Positions 56,166 to 64,000 of a stretch of DNA of 64,000 nucleotides are shown piece by piece. How positions within the stretch are numbered: the first letter of the stretch is position 1; each line of letters starts with the position of its first letter. The notes beneath the pieces are model-generated. The model did no database searches. It was not told the DNA's origin and saw only the letters and a list, made by a program, of their open reading frames with translations. The position numbers were made by a program, and so were the translations under genes. Source of the DNA: Arthrobacter sp. YD4 (GTDB lineage: Bacteria; Actinomycetota; Actinomycetes; Actinomycetales; Micrococcaceae); assembly GCF_030410515.1 (NCBI RefSeq), contig NZ_JAUHHD010000001.1, positions 620,001 to 684,000 on the forward strand, read 5' to 3'.

Positions 56166-56708
56166 GTGCTCTTGAACGTCGAACCAAGCGCTCCGGGCAC
56201 GTCCGCCCCCGGCGCCCTCCCGCGGGGCCGGCAGGCAGCCGCCCTGGCCGCCTTCCTGGTCGTCTCCTTCGCGGTCTCCTTTGTGGGGTCCCTCCCCATC
56301 CGGATCAACGCCGACGGCTGGTACGCGGCGGCGGCCACGGCTCCCTGGACACCCCCGGGCGCGGCCGTCAGCACCATCTGGCTGCTGCTCTACACCGGCA
56401 TGGCCGTGGCGGCCTGGCTGGTCTGGCGGCAGCGGCTTTTCCCGCGCCGGCCGGCCTTCCTGGCCTACGGCGGCCTGCTGGTGCTGAACCTGGCGTGGCC
56501 CCTGATGTTCTTCGGCATGTATCCGCTGCTGGGGTCGGCCGCACTGTGGCTGGCCCTGGGGCTGATCGCGGCGCACGCTGCCCTGGCCGCCGCCACGGTA
56601 TTCCGCTTCGGCCCGATCAGCACCGCGGCCGGACTCCTGATGCTCCCGTACCTGTCCTGGCTGGTCTTCTCGGCCAGCCTGAACCTGTACGCCGCCCTCA
56701 ACAACTGA
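56166..56708 (+). CDS. TspO/MBR family membrane protein
   Basis: A 180-residue protein with five transmembrane helices of the TspO/MBR fold. It has the family motif PWTPPGAAVSTIWLLLYTGM, NLAWPLMFF and a late SWLVFSASLNLYAALNN. The family binds porphyrins and affects stress or tetrapyrrole responses. GTG at 56166; no ribosome site visible. Preceded by an N-terminal basic, disordered region of about 20 residues. It is convergent with the SRPBCC gene. Confidence 0.88.
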   Translation: MLLNVEPSAPGTSAPGALPRGRQAAALAAFLVVSFAVSFVGSLPIRINADGWYAAAATAPWTPPGAAVSTIWLLLYTGMAVAAWLVWRQRLFPRRPAFLAYGGLLVLNLAWPLMFFGMYPLLGSAALWLALGLIAAHAALAAATVFRFGPISTAAGLLMLPYLSWLVFSASLNLYAALNN

Positions 56709-56751
56709 GGGCGGCGGCCCGGCTCAGGCGGACCGGTTCGGGGCGCGTCGC

Positions 56752-57249
56752 TCAGGCGCGCGCAGGTTCGACAAGGAGCGCGTCGACCTGGCCGAGGGCG
56801 CCCTTCATGCCTTCCTCCATGCCCATGGCGACGATCTTTTCCATCTGTTTCTGGGTTTCGAAGGTTGAGACCACGCTCATCCGGGTGCGGCCGCCCAGGT
56901 CTTCCAGGGTGACGACGCCGTGGATGGTGCCCATCTCCGCGACCGGCTCGCCGTCGTCGTCGGCGAAACCGTCATCGAACACCAGGCGGTGCGGGGCCTC
57001 CAGGGAGACGAAGCGCCACCACCCGCGGGCCTTCTCCCCCTCGGGGCCGGTCATGTAATAGGTAGCCTCCCCACCGGGGACGAAGTCGTGCTTTTCGAAG
57101 GTCGCCGGCCACGTGGGCGGACCCCACCAGCGCTCGAGTTGCCGCGGATCCTCCCAGATCTGCCAGACGCGCTCGACCCCGGCGTCGAACTCCGCGACCA
57201 CGGTGAGGCTGAGCGCCCCGGGATCCTGGGCTGAACTAATGACGGTCAT
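56752..57249 (-). CDS. SRPBCC (START/AHSA1-like) family protein
   Basis: A 165-residue AHSA1-type protein: VVAEFDAGVERVWQIWEDPRQLERWWGP, FVPGGEATYYMTGPEG and GGRTRMSVVSTFET. The cavity-forming fold binds hydrophobic ligands. The gene follows an ArsR regulator by 32 bp, a very common pair in actinobacteria, probably controlled by it. Substrate is unknown. Confidence 0.88.
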   Translation of the reverse strand: MTVISSAQDPGALSLTVVAEFDAGVERVWQIWEDPRQLERWWGPPTWPATFEKHDFVPGGEATYYMTGPEGEKARGWWRFVSLEAPHRLVFDDGFADDDGEPVAEMGTIHGVVTLEDLGGRTRMSVVSTFETQKQMEKIVAMGMEEGMKGALGQVDALLVEPARA

Positions 57250-57281
57250 TGTGTCCCCTTCCCTGCGATTGATGGTGCTGG

Positions 57282-57650
57282 TTAGTCCCCGGTGGAGTCA
57301 CTCCCCGGCGCGGGCGGCGTGCCTTCCGCGAGGAGGTCCGCGATCCGGTCCGAGCGTTGCCTCCAGATGTTTTCGTAGTCGTCCAGAAGGCGCCGGACCC
57401 GTTGCAGTCCGTCGTGGTTGGCCCGCACGATCTGCTCCCGTCCGCGTTTCTGCTTGGTCACCAGGGTGGCGCGCTCCAGGACGGCAACGTGCTTTTGGAC
57501 GGCGGCGAAGCTCATCGCGTAGCGCTCGGCGAGGCCCGAGACCGAGGACTCCGACGCCGTCACCCGCCGCACGATGTCCCGCCGGGTGGCGTCGGCGAGG
57601 GCCTGGAACACCCGGTCGGCCGCCTCTTCACTCAACTGATCTACAACCAT
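57282..57650 (-). CDS. ArsR-family transcriptional repressor
   Basis: A 122-residue winged helix-turn-helix protein. RVFQALADATRRDIVRRV and SSVSGLAERYAMSFAAVQKHVAVLERATLV form the HTH, followed by the wing KRGREQIVRANHDGL. No ArsR metal-binding cysteine motif is visible, so the signal is probably not metal. It is cotranscribed with the SRPBCC gene. Its own start codon lies inside a 20-bp palindrome, so autoregulation is very likely. Confidence 0.9.
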   Translation of the reverse strand: MVVDQLSEEAADRVFQALADATRRDIVRRVTASESSVSGLAERYAMSFAAVQKHVAVLERATLVTKQKRGREQIVRANHDGLQRVRRLLDDYENIWRQRSDRIADLLAEGTPPAPGSDSTGD

Positions 57651-57660
57651 TTGGTTGTAG
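57641..57660. promoter_or_regulatory. ArsR operator: 20-bp palindrome over start codon and -10
   Basis: CTACAACCA (57641-57649) and TGGTTGTAG (57652-57660) form a perfect inverted repeat with a 2-nt spacer. It covers the arsR start codon (57650-57648) and touches the -10 box, so bound repressor would block transcription. Confidence 0.78.
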
Positions 57661-57687
57661 AATAGGCCGCTTCCTTATGACCGTCAA
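57659..57687 (-). promoter_or_regulatory. Promoter of the arsR-SRPBCC operon
   Basis: On the minus strand TTGACG (57687-57682) and TATTCT (57664-57659) are separated by 17 nt. TATTCT ends 8 nt before the ATG, so the mRNA is probably leaderless. Confidence 0.68.
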
Positions 57688-57780
57688 GGGTTTCTGTCAG
57701 CCCAGAGGCGGCCTGATCCGAAAAATTGTCACGGCCCTGCGTTTGATTGACTGCACAATCACTCACATACAGGGGGACGT

Positions 57781-58872
57781 ATGGATTTTGCAGAGAAACT
57801 TTCGGCGCTCGCGGCAAAGGTGCGGCAGCAAAGAGAAGCCATCCAGACCGAGGAAGCCACGAAGAACGCCTTCGTGATGCCGTTCATTTCAACGATTCTT
57901 GGCTACGACGTCTTCAACCCGCTGGAGGTTGTGCCGGAGTTCATCGCCGACGTCGGACTCAAGAAGGGCGAGAAGATCGACTACGCGATAGTCAAAGACG
58001 GCGAAGTCCAAATGCTGATCGAGTGCAAGAAATCGACGGAGCCTGTGAAGATCGAGCACGCCTCGCAACTCTTCCGCTACTTCGCGGTGACAAACGCACG
58101 CATCGCCATCCTGACGAACGGCGAGGTCTACCAGTTCTTCACGGACCTGGACGCGCCCAACCGAATGGATGCCAAGCCCTTCCTGGTGCTGGACCTCAAT
58201 GACATCGACGAGACACTCATCCCGGAGCTCAGGAAGCTATCCAAGGACGTCTTTGACCTCGACAGCATTATCAACGCCGCTGGCGAACTCAAGTACATCG
58301 GCGAAATTAAGCGGACCCTGGCCGCTCAGTTCAGGGAGCCGGAGGACGAGTGGGTGAAGTTCCTGACGGGCCGTGTCTACAGCGGCGCCTACACCCAAAA
58401 AGTGAGGGAACAATTCACGGCTCTTGTTACTAAGGCCGCCAAGCAGTACCTGAACGACCAGGTCAACGATCGTCTGAAGAAGGCGCTCGGAACCCCTAAC
58501 TTCCCGCAGACCGAGGATCCGGCGGCAGCAGCGACTGTCACCAGCGCCCCCGTTGCTGTGGCCGACCTGGAGGCCGCCGACGGTATCGAGACGACGCTGG
58601 AGGAAATCGAGGGCTACCAGATTGTGCGTGCGATCGTCTCCAGCGAGGTAAAGCCGGCCCGCGTCTCGCAGCGTGATGCGAAGTCGTACTTTGCGGTGCT
58701 TCTCGACGACAACAACCGCAAGCCGATTGCCCGGCTGCACTTTAACCGCTCGCAGAAGTACCTCGGCCTCTTCGGGAGCGATAAGGAGGAGACCCGCGTC
58801 CCGATAAACTCACTGGAGGAGATTTACGAACACACGGAGGCGTTGCGCGCGAGCGTCCGCAACTACCTCTGA
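57781..58872 (+). CDS. Orphan type I restriction enzyme R-subunit N-terminal domain (HSDR_N) protein
   Basis: A 363-residue protein. Residues 1-150 have the HSDR_N pattern: QTEEATKNAFVMPFISTILG, a central KIDYAIVKDGEVQMLIECKK with the PD-(D/E)xK nuclease core (D near 76, E and K in IECKK), and ARIAILTNGEVYQFFTD. The C-terminal 200 residues contain a possible beta-rich region (ARLHFNRSQKYLGLFGSDKE). No helicase follows, unlike HsdR. Its GC content is visibly lower than neighbouring genes, suggesting transfer. ATG follows AGGGGGACGT. It may be a defence or orphan nuclease protein. Confidence 0.8.
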   Translation: MDFAEKLSALAAKVRQQREAIQTEEATKNAFVMPFISTILGYDVFNPLEVVPEFIADVGLKKGEKIDYAIVKDGEVQMLIECKKSTEPVKIEHASQLFRYFAVTNARIAILTNGEVYQFFTDLDAPNRMDAKPFLVLDLNDIDETLIPELRKLSKDVFDLDSIINAAGELKYIGEIKRTLAAQFREPEDEWVKFLTGRVYSGAYTQKVREQFTALVTKAAKQYLNDQVNDRLKKALGTPNFPQTEDPAAAATVTSAPVAVADLEAADGIETTLEEIEGYQIVRAIVSSEVKPARVSQRDAKSYFAVLLDDNNRKPIARLHFNRSQKYLGLFGSDKEETRVPINSLEEIYEHTEALRASVRNYL

Positions 58873-58884
58873 CGCCCGCGGGCA

Positions 58885-60885
58885 TTAGCCCAGGAAAGTC
58901 CGATGGACGTCGCTGCCGTAGCGGCGGATGATGTCCCGGCGGGCGGTCTGGAACGCTTCAAGGTCGCCGCCGTGCCCGTGCTGGGCCACGCGGCGCCGGG
59001 CGAGTTCGTCCGCGATGACGTCAAGGAACAGTTCGGCCAGCAGCAGCCGGGCCGAGTCACGGAACCGGCCCCGGCCGTCAACGTAGAGCCGCACCGTGGG
59101 GGCAGCAGTGTTGATGATGACCTTGCGCTCCGCGGCGCTGTACACCGCCCGGTCCGCGCCGTCGGGCAGGCTTCGGAACTCGTAACCGGTGAAAAGGTCC
59201 ATGCCGTGGTCCCGGTTGGGCCGCTGCCGGCCCCGGGAGTCACCCGGCGTGGCCGCGGCCCCGGCGTGCGCCGGCTGGTCACCGGCGTGCCGGGACGCCT
59301 GCTCGGCGATGACGATCTCGCAGGTGGCCCAGTGGTCCCCGGCCCTCGCGGTGAGGGTGCCCCGATCCCCCGCCCGGTCCCCGGTGACCGTCCAGACCAG
59401 CCGCCCCGGGCCGATCTCCGCAGTGTCCGGAACCATGGCGATCCGGTCCCCCAGATGGATGGACGGCGGCAGTTCGGCCTCGACGGAAAGATCCGCGACG
59501 GAGAAGTCCGCTCCCGGCGGCAACAGGAGGGGGTCGAGCAGCAGTCCCACGTGAAACGCATGCCCCGGCGGGCGGTAGTAGAACGGCGTCGTGAACCGCA
59601 GCGCCGGGCCCGCGCCGGGTGCGTCGGCGCCCCGGGTGGCTTGGGCGAAGACGCCGGCGGCGGCCTGTCCCGTGCCGGGCGTCAAGGAATGAGCCTCGGG
59701 CTCCGTCTGCAGGCCGAGGTCGACGACGGCGGCGCGGTTCATGTGCCGCAGCAGCTCCTCGATCATCTCCGCGGTCCGGCCCGAGGTGGTGGCCCGCTCC
59801 AGGTGCGAGAGTTTCTCCCGCTCGGCCAGCACGGCGGGGGCCAGCGCCGCGCTGACGGCCCGCGAGAAGGCCGCCACGAAGGGATCCCGGGCGTTGAGGC
59901 CTTCCCGCTCGTCGCTGATGACCGCGCGGCCGTGGCCCAGCATGTCGGTCAGGGCATCGCAGCGGACCTCCCCGAAGAGGTACTCCGTGCCCACTTGGTT
60001 CTCGAAGTCGAACAGCTGGCAGTCCAGGACGGCCTGGCCGGAGAGCACCACCAGCCCGTTGGTCCGTTCGTCGCCGCGGCTGATGAGCTCGGTCCCGGAA
60101 GCCCGCTTCACGGTCTGGGTGAACGGGTAGTCCCGGCCCTCGAAGGGCACGCTCCCCGTCTGCCCGGGTCCGATGAGGACCTCGGCCGCGGGCTCGGTGA
60201 ACACGACGGGCTCGGGGCTGTCCGCGCCGGAGCCGGGGTGGCCGGCGGACAGCTCCACGGTGCGCCGGCCCAGCACCGCCCGCAGGTAGAAGTTGTTGGC
60301 CAGGGACTGACGCAGGGTGTGGTGCTGGCTGATCACCACGCGGGGGTTTTCGACGACGATCGTCACCCGGGTGCCGTGCCCCGCCGAAGGCCCTTCCGTC
60401 GTCAGCCCCAGCCGCGCATAGTCCGCGGGGAGGGCCGGGCGGCTCCCGCCGCCGTCGTCGTACAGGTACCCGCCGTTGCCGCCGCGGAAAATGTCGATCC
60501 GGGTGAAGCGCCCGTCCTGGACGGTTTCCAGCCAGCCGTGGCCCAGCCCGAAGACGGCCTGCTTCAGGCCCCGGCCGAAGTAGCCGCGGCCGTTGCCCTC
60601 GCCGCGGGCCAGCGGGCTGTGCGCGCCGCCATAGCTGAGGATGCTGCGGGCCTGACCGAAGCTCATGCCCTCCGCCTGGTCGGCGACCGTGAGCACGGCG
60701 CCGGTAAGGTGCCGTTCGTAGCTGACCCGGATCCGGCCCGGGACCGCTGCGCCGGCGCGCTCCATCCGGGCGTAGCTTTCGTCGCTGTTGGTGATGAGTT
60801 CCACCAGCGCCTTCTCCACCGACGCGAAGCGCCGCGAATCGATCCCGATCACGCGCTGGTCAACCTGTATTTCGGCGACGCCCAT
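58885..60885 (-). CDS. GHKL-type ATPase (HSP90-like) protein
   Basis: A 666-residue protein. Residues 10-200 form a GHKL ATPase: N-box VEKALVELITNSDESY (E and N, D), a G1-like VADQAEGMSF, where the first glycine of DxGxG is replaced by alanine, and a G2-like GRGYFGRGLKQAVFGLG. The remaining 450 residues have no recognised domain; residues about 410-660 include a beta-rich core and a helical C-terminal segment. It resembles MORC/MutL-type ATPases. ATG at 60885 follows GCGAGGGAG. It is convergent with the HSDR_N gene, 12 bp apart. Confidence 0.72.
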   Translation of the reverse strand: MGVAEIQVDQRVIGIDSRRFASVEKALVELITNSDESYARMERAGAAVPGRIRVSYERHLTGAVLTVADQAEGMSFGQARSILSYGGAHSPLARGEGNGRGYFGRGLKQAVFGLGHGWLETVQDGRFTRIDIFRGGNGGYLYDDGGGSRPALPADYARLGLTTEGPSAGHGTRVTIVVENPRVVISQHHTLRQSLANNFYLRAVLGRRTVELSAGHPGSGADSPEPVVFTEPAAEVLIGPGQTGSVPFEGRDYPFTQTVKRASGTELISRGDERTNGLVVLSGQAVLDCQLFDFENQVGTEYLFGEVRCDALTDMLGHGRAVISDEREGLNARDPFVAAFSRAVSAALAPAVLAEREKLSHLERATTSGRTAEMIEELLRHMNRAAVVDLGLQTEPEAHSLTPGTGQAAAGVFAQATRGADAPGAGPALRFTTPFYYRPPGHAFHVGLLLDPLLLPPGADFSVADLSVEAELPPSIHLGDRIAMVPDTAEIGPGRLVWTVTGDRAGDRGTLTARAGDHWATCEIVIAEQASRHAGDQPAHAGAAATPGDSRGRQRPNRDHGMDLFTGYEFRSLPDGADRAVYSAAERKVIINTAAPTVRLYVDGRGRFRDSARLLLAELFLDVIADELARRRVAQHGHGGDLEAFQTARRDIIRRYGSDVHRTFLG

Positions 60886-60996
60886 GGCACTCCCTCGCTT
60901 GGCGCCCCGCCGCAGGCGGCGGATCACAGCGCGGCGGGTCACGTCCTGGCCGGGCCCCTAGTCCGGGTCGACGGCCGTTACGGGGAGGCTACCAGT

Positions 60997-61443
60997 TCAG
61001 CGGTTCGCGGCGTCAGAGTATCCCGGGGCAGGGTTTCCGGCGGCCAGGCCGCCGGTTTCCGGGCCTTCGGAGTCCTCGAGGAACCCGCGCAGCCAGGCCA
61101 GCGCCTCGGCCCGGGAGGTGAAGAACTCGTGCGGGTAGTCGGTGTCCCGGCTGGTGGCCGCGGCGATCACCCGGTCCACCGCGCTGGAGCCCAGCACCGC
61201 GATGGCCAGGACGTCGGAGGACTTCGCGAACTCATACCGGGCCGCCGCGCTGATTTCGACGTCGGTCATCACCGAGAGCATCGGCATGCGGCCGCTCCCG
61301 GTGATCGCGGCGGTCGCCTTGAGGGCGTCCCGCGCGTCGGCGATGTCCACGAACGAGCCCGGCGCCCACGAGGACTCGATGATGCCGTCAGTGACCGTCA
61401 GCGAGTTTTTCCCGTTCGCAGCGAGGATCGTTTCGGCCGTCAT
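60997..61443 (-). CDS. DUF7793/STAS-like protein
   Basis: A 148-residue protein with a STAS/SpoIIAA-like alpha-beta pattern: GRMPMLSVMTDVEISAAARY, SSDVLAIAVLGSSAVDRVIA, and FFTSRAEALAWLRGFLED. It matches actinobacterial proteins related to STAS domains (DUF7793). Function unknown. ATG at 61443 is set by TAGAAT 7 nt upstream; an ATG at 61452 lies inside that promoter. Confidence 0.72.
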   Translation of the reverse strand: MTAETILAANGKNSLTVTDGIIESSWAPGSFVDIADARDALKATAAITGSGRMPMLSVMTDVEISAAARYEFAKSSDVLAIAVLGSSAVDRVIAAATSRDTDYPHEFFTSRAEALAWLRGFLEDSEGPETGGLAAGNPAPGYSDAANR

Positions 61444-61450
61444 CCGGCCC

Positions 61451-61456
61451 ATTCTA
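61451..61456 (-). promoter_or_regulatory. -10 box of a leaderless promoter for the DUF7793-like gene
   Basis: On the minus strand TAGAAT (61456-61451) ends exactly 7 nt before the ATG at 61443, and no ribosome site is present. TTGACA occurs further upstream at 61484-61479 but with a 22-nt spacer. Confidence 0.6.
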
Positions 61457-61492
61457 GGCGCGGCGCGCAGTGGCAACGTGTCAACACCCCGG

Positions 61493-63808
61493 TCAGCGGA
61501 CGCCGGCACGCTTGCGGCGGTCCTTCTTGCCGCGCAGATCCCGGTTCAGCCGGCGGTCGCCGTGGTACAGAATGGACTCCCAGTCGATCTCCTCGGGAGC
61601 CTTCGGCACGATCGCCGGGGCCTCGGCGCGGGGGGCCTTGGGCCTGACGTAGAGCCAGTTCAGCACGCCCAGGAAGATATCCACGATGGAGTTGCGGACC
61701 CCGATATAGGCCACGATCGCGTAGGTGGCCATGACGGCGTTGAACGCCGCGAACACCGCGTTGGCCCAGTTCTGCAGGGAGACATCCCGCCAGACGGTGA
61801 AGAGTGAGAACGCCACGATCGCGTACGGTGCCAGGACGTAGATCGCGGGGGCGGCGGTCCGGTCCTTGACCTTGGGCGTGCGGGCGAACGGGATCTTGTC
61901 CCCGGTCAGCGCCTGCTGCAGCGACTTGATGACGCCGGCCAGGTTGACCGGCATGAGCACCAGGTTGAAGCCGTAGATCCGGAAGATGTCGCTGAAACGG
62001 TGGCCGGAATCGCGGAGGTCGCTGCCCATCGCCAGGAAGTAGGGCAGGGCTGCGAGGAACACCAGCGGGCTGAGCAGCCGGCTGTCGTAGGGGTAGGCCA
62101 GCAGGAAGAGCAGTCCGAAGCTGGCCCAGGTGATGGAGGCCATGTAGTTCACCCGCAGCATGACCTCGCGGCCGCGCACATTCCGGTCGGTGCCGCGGCG
62201 GCGCCGGATGGTGTCCCAGAGCTTGGGCAGGATCAGCAGGCCGCCGTTGGCCCAGCGCCGGCGCTGCACCACCAGGGACCCGAAGTCCGGCGGGGTGGCG
62301 CTGTAGCTGAGGCGTTCGGGGTAGTTGACCAGGTCCCAGCCCTCGCGGCCGAGGTCCACGCTGGATTCGGTGTCCTCGATGACGGTCCGGTCCTGGATAT
62401 AGGTCCGCACCTCGAAGCCGCCCTCGGAGGAGATCTCCACGATGTCCTCAAGCGCCACCTTGCGGATCACGGCGTTGGCGCCCACCCAGAAGGTCGCGCC
62501 GTAGCGGGTCATGCCCTGGTGCTGGATGTGCTGGAGGTCGGTCGAGGCGCCGGCGACGCGCTCGATGCGGGTCGGGGCGCCGCGGAAGGAGGAGTACGGG
62601 GTCTGGGTGACGGCGACCCGTTCGTTGCCCGGGGATTCCAGGAACGCGACCAGGCGCAGGCAGTAGTCGCGCAGCAGCAGCGAGTCGGCGTCGAGGGTCA
62701 GAACGTAGGTGCTGTCGGCCACGACCAGATCGCCGGGCGCCGGCTCTGTGGCCTGCCGCAGGACGGTCCCGTCCGCGGTCTGTTCCTGCCGCCAGCGGTG
62801 GCCCATCAGGCTCAGGTAGGAGTTCAGGTTCATCGCCTTGTTCGCCTCGTGCGAGAGGCTGACGTACTTCTTGCGCTCGAAGGAGGCGACGCGGGCATTG
62901 AAGATCCAGGTCAGGCGGGCGTAGAGCTCGCGCATCCGGGGCCGCTCGGGGACGGCGCCCTGGGCCTGGGCGGCGTGCAGGGCGGTCAGGACCAGCCGGA
63001 GTTCGCGGGCCAGGCCCATGAGGACCAGGTCCACGAAGAACTCATCGACGTGGTCCTCGACGCGTTCGGCCTCTGCCATGCCTTCGAGCCAGCCGGCGGC
63101 GTATTCGTATTCGTCGATGAGCGCGCGCAGGCCGGCGTCGCCGTGCTCCCCGCCCGCTTCGAAGGCCGCCAGTGCCGCGTTCAGCCGGGTGGCGGGTTCC
63201 TTCAGCGTCCGGGTGATGTTGGCGGCCAGGTCGCGGGTGGCCTGCAACCGTTCCTGGTCCGCCGGGTCGGTCGGGAAGGGCGGGTCATCGAGCAGCAGCA
63301 CCACGGAAAGGTCGGGGAATTCCTGCAGCGCGGCGGACCACAGGGTGGCCCGGACCACCTGCGGCTCCTCGGCGTAGGAGGGGACCAGGACGGTGACGGA
63401 GGAGTGGTAGTCGGCGAAGTGGCGGTCCAGTTCGCCGCGGGGGATCCTGCGGTGGTCGCGGAAGCGGTTGAGCGCGCCCTGGCGGGCCAGCAGGTACATC
63501 AGCGCCGAAAAAGTCAGGAATGTTACGACGACGACGTAGGAGACGGATTCGGCACGGAACCGGAACCCGGCGGTGGGGTCGTTGATGAGCTGCCGCAGCA
63601 CGGTGGTCACCACATAGGCGAGCCAGGCCAGGACGGTGACGACGATGCCGACCCGGCCGAGGATGATTTTCCGGCGCGACGGCTCGGGGTGGACGATGGC
63701 CAGGGGCTCTGACCGCCGTTCCGCACCCCATTGGCGTTTCCGGGTTTTCGACGCCGCGTCATCGGCGTCCAGGTCTTCGGGCCGAGGCGTGGCCAGGACG
63801 TCAGTCAT
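61493..63808 (-). CDS. Membrane glycosyltransferase family 2 (cellulose-synthase-like)
   Basis: A 771-residue processive GT2. Two transmembrane segments near the N-terminus (residues 50-110) precede a cytoplasmic catalytic domain. It has VTVLVPSYAEEPQVVRATLW, LLLDDPPF, YVLTLDADSLLL (DxD), VIEDTESSVDL (base), and VQRRRWANGG (QxxRW). About five C-terminal membrane segments follow. This is the arrangement of cellulose, chitin or hyaluronan synthase-like enzymes that polymerise and export a beta-glycan. ATG at 63808 follows GGGGAAGT. It is not adjacent to a PilZ/BcsB gene in this window. Confidence 0.88.
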   Translation of the reverse strand: MTDVLATPRPEDLDADDAASKTRKRQWGAERRSEPLAIVHPEPSRRKIILGRVGIVVTVLAWLAYVVTTVLRQLINDPTAGFRFRAESVSYVVVVTFLTFSALMYLLARQGALNRFRDHRRIPRGELDRHFADYHSSVTVLVPSYAEEPQVVRATLWSAALQEFPDLSVVLLLDDPPFPTDPADQERLQATRDLAANITRTLKEPATRLNAALAAFEAGGEHGDAGLRALIDEYEYAAGWLEGMAEAERVEDHVDEFFVDLVLMGLARELRLVLTALHAAQAQGAVPERPRMRELYARLTWIFNARVASFERKKYVSLSHEANKAMNLNSYLSLMGHRWRQEQTADGTVLRQATEPAPGDLVVADSTYVLTLDADSLLLRDYCLRLVAFLESPGNERVAVTQTPYSSFRGAPTRIERVAGASTDLQHIQHQGMTRYGATFWVGANAVIRKVALEDIVEISSEGGFEVRTYIQDRTVIEDTESSVDLGREGWDLVNYPERLSYSATPPDFGSLVVQRRRWANGGLLILPKLWDTIRRRRGTDRNVRGREVMLRVNYMASITWASFGLLFLLAYPYDSRLLSPLVFLAALPYFLAMGSDLRDSGHRFSDIFRIYGFNLVLMPVNLAGVIKSLQQALTGDKIPFARTPKVKDRTAAPAIYVLAPYAIVAFSLFTVWRDVSLQNWANAVFAAFNAVMATYAIVAYIGVRNSIVDIFLGVLNWLYVRPKAPRAEAPAIVPKAPEEIDWESILYHGDRRLNRDLRGKKDRRKRAGVR

Positions 63809-64000
63809 ACTTCCCCATCTGCAGATGTGTACCCCCAGCGGACACACGTCAGGCCGCGCTGTCCGCCATTGCACACCGCGATCTGCCCTTATACTAAGCG
63901 CACGACCCCGAATTATCAGTCCCCCGGCCGAAGATCGTTACCGGCGGGAGACCCTTGATTTGGCGGCGTATCCGCATTAGGGGGTTGCCGGACAGCTCTC
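63809..64000. other. Right-edge region without a recognised gene
   Basis: This stretch should contain the promoter of the membrane glycosyltransferase. A TAGTAT reading on the minus strand near 63893-63898 is a possible -10. No coding sequence on either strand was convincing. Confidence 0.35.

Noticed and set aside
57781..60885. HSDR_N and GHKL genes as a single defence operon
   Set aside because: They are convergent, so they cannot be one operon, and neither has a known defence partner here. They are kept as two separate observations.
1..64000. CRISPR arrays, insertion sequences, prophage, tRNA or rRNA genes
   Set aside because: No regularly spaced repeats with spacers, no transposase or integrase motifs, and no cloverleaf or rRNA signature were seen by eye. 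A tRNAscan or similar search would be needed to exclude short RNA genes fully.

Overview
The window is high-GC DNA with short intergenic gaps, many 4-bp start/stop overlaps and frequent GTG starts. Gene content (Hsp20 with a MerR/HspR-type regulator, GAF-ANTAR protein, DUF2630, DUF6221, DUF6480, DUF1992, a phosphoribosyltransferase-hydrolase fusion) and promoters with a TANNNT box 6-8 nt before the start codon point to an actinobacterium, most likely a soil member of the Micrococcaceae (Arthrobacter/Pseudarthrobacter type). It reads as chromosome. I saw no rRNA, tRNA, CRISPR array, insertion sequence or phage module.

Layout. 0-9 kb: sugar hydrolases (GH15, GH1), an App1-type phosphatase, a DUF72 protein, and a heat-shock cluster (Hsp20, J-domain protein, divergent MerR regulator), then a PAP2 phosphatase. 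9-17.4 kb: a seven-gene sugar-acid operon. An ABC importer (binding protein, two permeases) is followed by galactonate dehydratase, KDPG/KDPGal-type aldolase, a KDG-type kinase and a mannonate dehydratase. A divergent FadR/GntR regulator has candidate operator half-sites lying on the promoter. 17.4-19.3 kb: aldo/keto reductase and an extended SDR. 19.4-28.8 kb: stress genes (UspA, DUF302, phosphoribosyltransferase-hydrolase fusion, Mg-type P-ATPase, GAF-ANTAR, two alpha/beta hydrolases, cupin). A DosR-like box precedes uspA. 29-37.9 kb: small enzymes, secreted subtilase, ammonium transporter behind GlnR-like boxes, and an NhaP-type antiporter fused to a UBP zinc finger. 38-55 kb: an exopolysaccharide locus with glycosyltransferases, a flippase, a three-domain NTase/kinase/methyltransferase-like fusion, an APH-like kinase, GH16, a large polytopic membrane protein and a secreted PKD protein. 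55-64 kb: SDR, TspO, ArsR-SRPBCC pair, an orphan HSDR_N nuclease-like gene of visibly lower GC, a GHKL ATPase, and a membrane cellulose-synthase-like glycosyltransferase.

The sugar-acid operon is a coherent pathway: uptake, dehydration of galactonate or mannonate to 2-keto-3-deoxy acids, phosphorylation, and aldol cleavage to pyruvate and glyceraldehyde-3-phosphate. The polysaccharide locus holds the parts for assembly, export and trimming of an extracellular glycan. The most unusual items are a 60-bp palindromic element present twice downstream of genes, the orphan HSDR_N and GHKL genes, the three-domain fusion at 40.8-42.6 kb, and several regulatory palindromes that sit directly on promoters. 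All functions are inferred from sequence patterns read by eye.
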